Source: Ophiodon elongatus
Taxonomy: Eukaryota; Chordata; Actinopteri; Perciformes; Hexagrammidae
NCBI GenBank assembly: GCA_016806645.1
Contig: JACSYO010001682.1
Coordinates: 4,321,501 to 4,385,500, forward strand
Length of the DNA stretch: 64,000 bases
Direction: 5' to 3'
The notes under the pieces: generated by a model
What the model was told of the DNA's origin: nothing
The model's input: only the letters and a program-made list of their open reading frames with translations
Databases searched by the model: none
Program-made: the position numbers and the translations under genes
Part shown: one piece after another, positions 61,301 through 64,000 of the stretch
Layout: each line of letters begins with the position of its first letter
Position numbering within the stretch: the stretch's first letter is position 1

Positions 61301-63644
61301 CAAAAGTTAAGCTAACGATTTATTATTTGCCACAAGGACTGACAACGACATTATTGTGTTTGATGACATTACTACCATGTGTTTTACATGCAGTGTTCAA
61401 ATGTCACAGTCACAATTTAGAGGGTAAATTGTAGCAGGACATGGAGCATGAATGGGTATCCTCGTAAACAACATCTGTCTTTTTATGAGTGGCAGGTGGA
61501 AGTCCATGGTTGTGTAGGCCCTGTATACAGTGTGCATATGTTACAAGCATGGCAGCTTGCAGAGAATCTGACTAAACACCTGATCATTTAACTGAGAAAT
61601 AAGGTGTGGATATTCATGTCATGGTGTGTGTATGCCCTCTCTTTGACATTTGTGCAACACATTTATAAAACAAAAGGGAGCTATTAATAATGGCCGACAT
61701 AAGTGTAATCTCCATTTTCCCTCTCTCTCAGATTCTGGATGTCTTGTGTTCCCTCTGTGTTTGTAACGGGGTGGCAGTGAGAGCCAACCAGAATCTGATC
61801 TGTGACAACCTGCTTCCCAAGAGGGACCTGCTGCTTCAGACTCGACTAATCAATGATGTTCAGAGGTAAAGAAAGAGAAAAACCTCTTCATGGTTTTATT
61901 CATCAACTTATGAACGTTTATGGGTTCAAACTTTTTTTAGTGTCCTCATGGTAGCTGGTTCAAATTTGATTTTTATGTTATGTCTTATTGTGCCAATACT
62001 TCAAAATATCTTCCTCGGAGAAAGGTGATGGGTTGATGGGAGGAAATCTTGGGCCACTACTTGGTGCTGAATCAGAAAGTGTGGCTTTTGGGGTTCAACA
62101 GAATGATTCAGTGATTTATATGCTGACGCTTTGCATCATAGAAACTTCTTCCTCTCTTATCACCTCCAGTATGCGGCCGAACATCTTCCTGGGCGTGGCT
62201 GAAGGTTCAGCTCAGTATAAGAAGTGGTATTTTGAGCTGGTGATCGACCAGGTGGACCACTTTTTAACTGGCCAGCCGACACACTTGAGGGTAGGCTGGG
62301 CCAACACTAAAGGCTACGCTCCGTACCCCGGTGGAGGAGAAGGATGGGGTGGCAACGGTGTCGGGGATGACCTGTACTCTTACAGCTTTGATGGACTTCA
62401 TCTCTGGTCAGGTAGGCATCTTATTTAAGGCCAGCACCACTGCCTAGTTTTATAATGTGATAGAGATCGTAAACCTATTTGGGCTCATAGAAATTCAACT
62501 GGTCACCCGGAGTTCGAACAGTTAGTGTTCATTTTACCTCCATGGATTATGCAAGGTTTGAGTGGGTTGTTCTGCATTAACTTAACCGTAAGATGTTTTT
62601 TCACCAAATTTAATGTTACAGAGAAAAATTTAATATTTTACATAACCTTTTAAGGGCCGTAAACTTGTAAAGCAGTTTCTAAACTGAAGCCCTTTATTTG
62701 AAGTTTTCTTTGTGGCAAGCCAGCAAATACAAGTAAATTACAAGTAAAAAAAGTGTTCAGTTACATTTGACTTGGATCTATTTTGTATAATATACACTGG
62801 TAAATATCTTTCTTTGATAATTTGCACCATTACGATGAAATAATTGCAAATCATGGTGTGCAATACAAAAGTAAGGTATTGTGGATTTGGAAACACTTTG
62901 CCTTGAAATAACTTACTGTGAATAATGCAGAAGCCCCCTGTCCACTCTCTAGGATGCCCTCTTCATTTACCACAGCACTGACAGCAATTTAAAATTCCAC
63001 CACGAAAACCTCCACCTTCGACCTTCCCGAAGGACTTTATATCACATGCCTAACATCTACAAGCTGCACACACCGCAAAGGTGAAGGCCAGTTAAAGATA
63101 TGCAGACAAGTTCTCTGCCTACAAGAAAACAACAATAGTGTTTGCATTCATTTAGTCAACTGTCGACTTGTTGCTTTCGGGCTTTGAGTCCTTGAATGCC
63201 CCCTATTCTCTGCTCTCACCCGAGAAGCGTAACACCTTTTTCACCTCTCTTCCTTTCGAAATCTACTAAAAAATCCATCACCTCCCCTCATCCATTTTGT
63301 GTCATCCCTTTTAAAGCACTCATCTACCATCTCTCCGCCTCTCTGCTCCCCTCTCTCCCCCTCGCCCATCATTCTGCCCTACATTCGCAATGACGTTGCT
63401 GGTGTAACAGCCCTCCATCCTCCCTCTCTGTCTCTGCCCAATGTTGTTTAGGCCGAATCCCGAGGGCTGTGGCCTCCATTAACCAGCACCTGCTGAACTC
63501 AGACGATGTGGTCAGCTGCTGTCTGGATTTGGGCGCTCCCAGCATGTCCTTCAGGATCAACGGGCAGCCTGTCCAGGGCATGTTCGAGGACTTTAACACC
63601 GAAGGATTCTTCTTCCCTGTCGTCAGCTTCTCTGCAGGTGTCAA
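13734..63644 (+). CDS. ryr3: ryr3, ryanodine receptor 3, 5' portion (19 coding exons; continues beyond window)
   Basis: Encodes the cytoplasmic N-terminus of a ryanodine receptor, the homotetrameric channel releasing Ca2+ from ER/SR. Nineteen exons joined by consensus splice sites give 2,354 nt (784 codons plus two bases) with no frame break. Residues 1 to about 205 form the inositol-trisphosphate-receptor-like N-terminal domain (starting MAEGGEGEDEIQFLRT). MIR repeats occupy about 206-390 (WSGSHIRWGQAFRLRHL). The RIH region follows about 395-630 (LIRGNRNNC, GILEVLHCIL). SPRY1 begins near 640 (YPGGGEGWGGNGVGDDLYSY). RYR3 is favoured over RYR1/2 by recalled family-specific stretches (DASFMQTLWNVQPTC, CNGVAVRANQNLICDNLLP, DDVVSCCLDLG) and by lying head-to-head with fmn1, as in human. 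The pore and about five sixths of the protein lie beyond the right edge. Intron 1 (22 kb) hosts a kinase gene. Confidence 0.93.
15909..16010. repeat. (ATAG)n microsatellite with retroelement-tail-like flank
   Basis: About 15 ATAG units, immediately followed by 'ACTTACTTTATTAATCCCGC'. A TAGA run joined to an 'ACTTTATTGATCCC'-type phrase is a frequent 3' end of fish non-LTR retroposons, so this may be the tail of an old insertion rather than a simple microsatellite. Confidence 0.65.
23402..23433. repeat. (TA)n microsatellite
   Basis: Uninterrupted alternating TA run at the left edge of the retroelement remnant. Confidence 0.9.
23480..24520 (-). pseudogene. decayed retrotransposon with reverse-transcriptase fragment, DIRS-like
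   Basis: On the minus strand, 23,816-23,634 carries FAFQGIAYEF, then CVD..L.PL...GRR, then the catalytic YLDD box in FYLDDIIVMAKSKE. Immediately downstream, in another frame, is a YLIKLGFAV-like segment. This order (FAFQG, YEF, CVD..L.PL, YLDD, LV.LGF) is typical of reverse transcriptases from tyrosine-recombinase (DIRS-type) elements. Upstream frames at 24,508-24,101 and 24,122-23,910 may be further remnants but are not individually recognisable. Frameshifts and stops separate the pieces, so it is dead. No recombinase, integrase or terminal repeat was seen. A Gypsy-type origin is the main alternative, because YLDDIIV also occurs there. Confidence 0.6.
26200..26307 (+). other. candidate non-coding exon 1 of nested kinase gene
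   Basis: A strong donor (AACTTG|GTAAGT) at 26,308 and the acceptor CATTCCTCACAG ending at 26,415 would define a 108-bp intron in the 5'UTR. The left end is not determinable from sequence. Confidence 0.45.
26448..26666 (+). CDS. HIPK-like kinase coding exon 1
   Basis: The exon probably begins at 26,416 after CACAG. The first ATG within it is 26,448. It encodes 73 codons including the Gly-rich loop and the VAIK lysine, ending in phase 0 at GAAGAG|GTAGGA. Confidence 0.85.
26448..29694 (+). CDS. HIPK-like protein kinase, nested in ryr3 intron 1 (9 coding exons, 664 aa)
   Basis: Nine exons join with matching phases into 1,995 nt ending in TAA. The protein is a Ser/Thr (dual-specificity-type) kinase. 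The Gly loop is LGQGSFGTV (35-43), the VAIK lysine is K58 and the helix-C Glu is about E73. The catalytic loop is HADLKLEN (152-159), the Mg loop is DFG (176-178), and the activation-loop Tyr is in SYIQTR (Y191), followed by SPE. HADLK, the PYRVKVIDFG phrase, ILGLPF.EAIDMWSLGC and the C-lobe VRSCFESMDLC are hallmarks of homeodomain-interacting protein kinases. HIPKs have HADLKPEN, so Pro is Leu here. HIPKs are nuclear co-regulators, but the protein is much shorter than HIPK1-3. Residues 380-664 are Ser-rich and basic, with four spaced KRK...KR motifs suggesting nuclear localisation. The start (MASNTSC) was chosen because the earlier in-frame ATG at 26,391 lies before the acceptor, in intron. 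Confidence 0.9.
26841..27032 (+). CDS. HIPK-like kinase coding exon 2
   Basis: Acceptor GTATCACCAG, donor CAGCAG|GTATGT, 64 codons, phase 0 at both ends. Covers the N-lobe sheet and hinge (HICLEFEHLDKSLHDFM). Confidence 0.9.
27127..27308 (+). CDS. HIPK-like kinase coding exon 3 (catalytic and activation loops)
   Basis: Acceptor CCTTTCAG, donor TACAG|GTGAGT, 182 nt ending in phase 2. Carries HADLKLEN, VIDFG and SYIQTRPYR. All three catalytic residues (HAD Asp, the loop Lys, DFG Asp) are present. Confidence 0.92.
27463..27586 (+). CDS. HIPK-like kinase coding exon 4
   Basis: Acceptor TCCTCTCTCAG, donor GACATG|GTAAGT. Encodes the SPE motif and the ILGLPFTEAIDMWSLGC segment, typical of HIPK and DYRK kinases. 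Confidence 0.92.
27856..27975 (+). CDS. HIPK-like kinase coding exon 5
   Basis: Acceptor GTATCTTCAG, donor CTCAAG|GTACCT, 40 codons, phase 0. Reads RYIVETQGQPPDTLL, matching the HIPK C-lobe segment. Confidence 0.9.
28141..28227 (+). CDS. HIPK-like kinase coding exon 6
   Basis: Acceptor GTTTGTTCAG, donor CTGCAT|GTAGGT, 29 codons, phase 0. Contains the ETGIQARETR segment corresponding to ETGIKSKEAR in HIPKs. Confidence 0.88.
28349..28536 (+). CDS. HIPK-like kinase coding exon 7
   Basis: Acceptor CATTTTACAG, donor CTCCTA|GTAAGT, 188 nt ending in phase 2. Covers the end of the kinase domain, including LDAAKRLTPRQVLEHQF, where HIPKs have a similar D..KRITP..TL.HPF. Confidence 0.9.
28678..28983 (+). 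CDS. HIPK-like kinase coding exon 8 (tail)
   Basis: Acceptor TTTTTTGCAG, donor CACAG|GTAGGC, 306 nt, phase 2 at both ends. Begins YVRSCFESMDLC, then a Ser/Gln-rich linker, and ends with the first KRK...LKRVR basic motif (from residue 447). Confidence 0.87.
29118..29694 (+). CDS. HIPK-like kinase last coding exon (basic repeat tail)
   Basis: Acceptor AAATTATAG, then 577 nt to TAA. Carries the second to fourth KRK motifs (residues 518, 558, 634), each followed by an acidic/His stretch and then a KR(I/V)R or RKR cluster. The weak pyrimidine tract makes the acceptor less certain than the others, but it is the AG that maintains the frame. Confidence 0.83.
29919..29924 (+). terminator. poly(A) signal of nested kinase gene (candidate)
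   Basis: AATAAA lies 225 bp after the stop codon. Another AATAAA occurs at 30,062-30,067. Either would terminate the kinase transcript inside the ryr3 intron, supporting an independent transcription unit. Confidence 0.55.
32241..32259. repeat. (CA)n short microsatellite
   Basis: Nine CA units followed by CACATACACATACAC variants. Confidence 0.85.
33880..34321. mobile_element. TTAA-flanked non-autonomous DNA transposon (MITE-like)
   Basis: The left end reads TTAA then AGGGGACATAT. The right end reads ATATGTCCACT then TTAA. The inverted termini (AGGGGACATAT against AGTGGACATAT) match at 10 of 11 bases, and TTAA is repeated on both outer sides (33,880-33,883 and 34,318-34,321). TTAA duplication is the hallmark of piggyBac-type insertion. 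The interior has no transposase frame. Elements with these ends are abundant in fish genomes. Confidence 0.72.
35074..35147. repeat. (CA)n microsatellite
   Basis: About 37 uninterrupted CA units, the longest pure CA run in the window. Confidence 0.95.
35792..35911 (+). CDS. ryr3: ryr3 exon 2
   Basis: Acceptor CTCTCTTGCAG, donor GCCAAG|GTGAGG, 40 codons, phase 0. Encodes DDEVVLQCVATIQKEHRKFC and onward to LEPTSEAK in the N-terminal beta-trefoil. Confidence 0.95.
36283..36660. repeat. degenerate 34-bp minisatellite
   Basis: A unit of the form AACTATTTGAACTGTTTATA plus AATCACTTTTAGCT recurs. The ACTGTTT-like landmark appears at about 36,363, 36,397, 36,431, 36,465, 36,499 and 36,533, a regular 34-base step. 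Copies diverge at both ends, giving roughly ten recognisable units. Confidence 0.85.
37325..37500 (+). mobile_element. tRNA-like SINE candidate
   Basis: GGGTGCCTTGGTGGTGCGGA resembles a SINE 5' head. About 45 bases on is a B-box-like GGTTCAGTTCC, followed by a unique body. The layout fits a tRNA-derived SINE, though the A box is poor. No family name can be assigned. Confidence 0.5.
41291..41395 (+). CDS. ryr3: ryr3 exon 3
   Basis: Acceptor CGTCCCGCAG, donor GAAGGG|GTGAGT, 35 codons, phase 0. Encodes YVPPDLCVCNFVLEQSLSVR and continues to TGQNSEG. Confidence 0.95.
41421..41523. repeat. (CT)n microsatellite
   Basis: CT units with periodic TGT interruptions, directly downstream of the exon 3 donor. 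It produces an artificial Arg-Glu-rich frame on the minus strand. Confidence 0.95.
46324..46359. repeat. (CT)n microsatellite
   Basis: About 18 CT units. Confidence 0.95.
46970..46984 (+). CDS. ryr3: ryr3 candidate 15-nt microexon between exons 3 and 4
   Basis: A long pyrimidine tract with acceptor (CTTTTTTTCTTATGCTGCTAG) is followed after exactly 15 bases by AAAGG|GTAAGTAT. The insert reads AGG TTG ATT AAA AGG (RLIKR), is a multiple of three and joins two phase-0 exons, so it can be included or skipped without breaking frame. RYR2 has extra residues at the same junction. Predicted from splice signals only. Confidence 0.4.
47449..47523 (+). CDS. ryr3: ryr3 exon 4
   Basis: Acceptor TTTCCTGGCAG, donor GATATG|GTGAGT, 25 codons, phase 0. 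Encodes AGQGGGHRTLLYGHAILLRH and onward to SFSDM; QGGGHRTLLYGHA is invariant in ryanodine receptors. Confidence 0.95.
47798..47876 (+). CDS. ryr3: ryr3 exon 5
   Basis: Acceptor TCTCTCTCCAG, donor TTAG|GTACAG, 79 nt ending in phase 1. Encodes YLTCLKTSRSLTDKLSFDVG and on to QEDSL. Confidence 0.93.
48256..48368 (+). CDS. ryr3: ryr3 exon 6
   Basis: Acceptor GTGTCAATAG, donor TACCTG|GTAGGG, 113 nt. Encodes GEACWWTIHPASKQRSEGEK and onward to TERYL, ending in phase 0. Highly conserved ligand-core segment of the N-terminal domain. Confidence 0.95.
48369..49958. other. ryr3 intron 6
   Basis: No exon or clear mobile element recognised. A purine-rich stretch (about 48,890-48,950) and AT-rich sequence make up most of it. 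Confidence 0.45.
49959..50058 (+). CDS. ryr3: ryr3 exon 7 (GC donor)
   Basis: Acceptor CTCTCTTGCAG, 100 nt. Encodes HLSISNGNIQVDASFMQTLW and on to NVAV, ending in phase 1. The donor is GTAG|GCAAGT, a GC-AG site with otherwise perfect consensus. No GT nearby gives phase 1, which exon 8 requires. Confidence 0.92.
50423..50516 (+). CDS. ryr3: ryr3 exon 8
   Basis: Acceptor TTGTTATTATTAG, donor AATAG|GTTAGT, 94 nt, phase 1 in and phase 2 out. Encodes GYLTGGHVMRLCHGHDESLT and on to SEEDN. The GHV.RL.HGHDE.LTIP block is a ryanodine receptor landmark; the Asp/Glu-rich end is variable among paralogues. Confidence 0.92.
50517..51559. other. ryr3 intron 8
   Basis: Contains a fish dispersed repeat near 50.7 kb and a small GGGACGGGACGGGACG run near 50.99 kb. 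No exon seen. Confidence 0.45.
50686..50800 (+). repeat. fish dispersed repeat ('AACTAAGTACATTTA' family)
   Basis: Reads 'GTGGTGGAATGTAACTAAGT', 'CTCAAGTACTGTACTTGAGA' and 'GTACTTTACTTGAGTATTTC' in sequence, matching a widely distributed fish repeat. The palindromic CAAGTACTGTACTTG core is characteristic. Confidence 0.6.
51560..51634 (+). CDS. ryr3: ryr3 exon 9
   Basis: Acceptor TGTGCTTTCAG, donor ATCAG|GTGAGA, 75 nt, phase 2 at both ends. Encodes RIVNYEAGKGASKARSLWRL then EPLRI. ARSLWRLEPLRI is a strong match to the family. Confidence 0.95.
51635..52788. other. ryr3 intron 9
   Basis: No exon or mobile element recognised. Poly-T and poly-A runs near 52.55 kb. Confidence 0.45.
52789..52945 (+). 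CDS. ryr3: ryr3 exon 10 (MIR region)
   Basis: Acceptor CTGTGTTAAG, donor TCCAAG|GTCAGT, 157 nt, phase 2 in and phase 0 out. Encodes WSGSHIRWGQAFRLRHLATG and on to FRSSK, the MIR-domain core of the family. Confidence 0.95.
52946..54365. other. ryr3 intron 10
   Basis: No exon or mobile element recognised by eye. Confidence 0.45.
54366..54530 (+). CDS. ryr3: ryr3 exon 11
   Basis: Acceptor AATGTGTACAG, donor AGAAGG|GTAAAT, 55 codons, phase 0. Encodes the GMGMPEIKYGDSVCFVMHVA segment, GLWLSYLAPDAK and RLGPLKRR, the second part of the MIR region. Confidence 0.95.
54531..56312. other. ryr3 intron 11
   Basis: Carries a tRNA-derived SINE in minus orientation (54.66-54.95 kb). No further exon seen. 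Confidence 0.5.
54660..54947 (-). mobile_element. tRNA-derived SINE, second family
   Basis: On the minus strand it begins GGCGACTGTGGCTTAGTGGT, where TGGCTTAGTGG fits a tRNA A box. GCGATTCGATTCCCGG at the B-box distance follows, then 'GTGTCCTTGGGCAAGACACC' and, at the far end, 'CAAAGCGCTTTGAGTGGTCG'-type sequence. This order is a well-known fish SINE distinct from the copy at 4.3 kb. Confidence 0.8.
56313..56434 (+). CDS. ryr3: ryr3 exon 12
   Basis: Acceptor GTCCTTGTCCAG, donor ATTAA|GTAATG, 122 nt ending in phase 2. Encodes ACLHSEGHMDDGLILQRCQH and on to TNFI. EGHMDD is invariant in the family. Confidence 0.95.
56568..56748 (+). CDS. ryr3: ryr3 exon 13
   Basis: Acceptor TCTTTCCCCCAG, donor GATGAG|GTGAGA, 181 nt, phase 2 in and phase 0 out. 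Encodes EEVLQTLNDLIQYFKQPDSE and on to RQDLFKDE, the linker into the RIH solenoid. Confidence 0.94.
56749..57376. other. ryr3 intron 13
   Basis: Nothing recognised; AT-rich. Confidence 0.45.
57377..57512 (+). CDS. ryr3: ryr3 exon 14
   Basis: Acceptor CCTCTTCTTAG, donor CTTAG|GTAAGC, 136 nt ending in phase 1. Encodes GMLALLSKCIDRMNLYNNAA and on to NLLYELL. Confidence 0.95.
57513..59937. other. ryr3 intron 14
   Basis: Contains a TCATCC hexanucleotide run at 57.62 kb in a C/T-rich stretch. A small cluster of GTAC-containing repeats lies near 58.79-58.83 kb. No exon seen. Confidence 0.45.
57619..57641. repeat. (CTCATC)n short tandem repeat
   Basis: Almost four copies of the hexamer CTCATC. Confidence 0.85.
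59938..60033 (+). CDS. ryr3: ryr3 exon 15
   Basis: Acceptor TTTTGTTCAG, donor TCATCAG|GTATTA, 96 nt, phase 1 at both ends. Encodes ALIRGNRNNCTQFSRNLDWL and on to LERLESSS. Confidence 0.95.
60162..60280 (+). CDS. ryr3: ryr3 exon 16
   Basis: Acceptor GACCTCTCAG, donor CACAAG|GTGGGC, 119 nt, phase 1 in and phase 0 out. Encodes GILEVLHCILLESPEALNII and on to SIISLLYKHGRNHK. The recalled family sequence has LLDKHGRNHK, so Asp is Tyr here. Confidence 0.95.
60281..61731. other. ryr3 intron 16
   Basis: Contains a fragment of the 4.3-kb SINE family in plus orientation (60.64-60.73 kb). No exon seen. Confidence 0.45.
60643..60727 (+). mobile_element. SINE fragment related to the 4.3-kb copy
   Basis: Reads ATGTTCTCCTCGTGTCAGCA, then GGGTTTCCTCTGGGTTCTCA, GGCTTCCTCCTACAGTCCAA and ACACATGCAGGTTTGG, the central body of the repeat without its tRNA-like head. 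Confidence 0.65.
61732..61865 (+). CDS. ryr3: ryr3 exon 17
   Basis: Acceptor CCCTCTCTCTCAG, donor CAGAG|GTAAAG, 134 nt ending in phase 2. Encodes ILDVLCSLCVCNGVAVRANQ and on to RLINDVQ. CNGVAVRANQNLICDNLLP matches RYR3 better than RYR1 or RYR2. Confidence 0.95.
62170..62411 (+). CDS. ryr3: ryr3 exon 18 (SPRY1 start)
   Basis: Acceptor TCACCTCCAG, donor GGTCAG|GTAGGC, 242 nt, phase 2 in and phase 1 out. Encodes MRPNIFLGVAEGSAQYKKWY, THLRVGW and YPGGGEGWGGNGVGDDLYSY. It opens the first SPRY domain. Confidence 0.96.
62412..63451. other. ryr3 intron 18
   Basis: No exon or mobile element recognised. C/T-rich over its last 250 bases, giving a long pyrimidine tract before exon 19. Confidence 0.45.
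63452..63644 (+). CDS. ryr3: ryr3 exon 19 (SPRY1, last exon in window)
   Basis: Acceptor ATGTTGTTTAG, donor GTCAA|GTAAGG, 193 nt, phase 1 in and phase 2 out. Encodes RIPRAVASINQHLLNSDDVV, SCCLDLGAPSMSFRINGQPV and on to FSAGV. The gene continues to the right. Confidence 0.96.
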
Positions 63645-64000
63645 GTAAGGCTCCGCATTTATAAATGGGAAATGAGATCACATAGCAATCCCCATAGAAT
63701 GGCTTGTGTTTTTAAGTTTTTATACTTGGGATGCAATTACAGCTTGTCAGCCTATGACTGCTTAAAATATAAAGCAATTGTGTAGTTTTGAATTAAAAGA
63801 TTACTGAATTGGCCTCCTGTTATGCATCAACAAAAAAAACAACCCAAAGAAACTGGATCTTTCCTTAAAAGCCACCATCTTCTTAAAACTTTAATTATAT
63901 TGATACTTGGGGTTACTGAATTATACATATACTAGGTGTTCCTATATACAAAATTAACTTGTGGCAGAAACATTAACAAAAGATTGGACAGACTGGATTC
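63645..64000. other. ryr3 intron 19, partial
   Basis: AT-rich start of the next intron, cut by the window edge. Nothing recognised. Confidence 0.5.

Overview
This window is vertebrate genomic DNA, almost certainly from a ray-finned (teleost) fish. The evidence is small coding exons with GT-AG borders, long AT-rich introns, abundant CA/TA/CT microsatellites, tRNA-derived repeats of the kind common in fish, and two neighbouring genes whose adjacency is known from other vertebrates. There are no bacterial operons, CRISPR arrays or rRNA genes.

Layout. (1) Positions 1 to about 10,420, minus strand: the 5' part of formin-1 (fmn1), an actin-assembly factor. A non-coding first exon lies near 10,351-10,420. 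A very large first coding exon (9119 to 7502) carries the formin-1 N-terminus. A 179-nt exon follows (3539 to 3361), then a further coding segment running off the left edge (258 to 1). (2) About 10,420 to 13,730: the intergenic region between two divergently transcribed genes. It holds a perfect 72-bp loop-free palindrome, TA repeats, a fish dispersed repeat and the GC-rich ryr3 promoter region. (3) 13,734 to the right edge, plus strand: the first 19 coding exons of ryr3 (ryanodine receptor 3, the ER/SR calcium-release channel). They encode about 784 of roughly 4,900 residues, as far as SPRY1. All 19 exons join in a continuous frame with matching intron phases. (4) Nested in the 22-kb first intron of ryr3, same strand (26,448-29,694): a complete nine-coding-exon gene for a short HIPK-like protein kinase of 664 residues, with intact catalytic motifs, a basic repeat-rich tail and its own poly(A) signal.

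The introns hold microsatellites, a 34-bp minisatellite (about 36.28-36.66 kb), a TTAA-flanked non-autonomous DNA transposon (33.88-34.32 kb), several tRNA-like SINE copies (4.3, 37.3 and 54.7 kb, with a related fragment at 60.6 kb) and a decayed reverse-transcriptase-bearing retroelement (about 23.5-24.5 kb).

Points most worth a second look: the nested kinase with its four-fold KRK...KR-R tail repeat, the 72-bp perfect palindrome between fmn1 and ryr3, a candidate 15-nt microexon in ryr3 intron 3, a GC-AG intron after ryr3 exon 7, and two in-phase alternative donors at the end of the large fmn1 exon. No clearly unprecedented system was found. Family identifications rest on remembered protein families, not on database searches.
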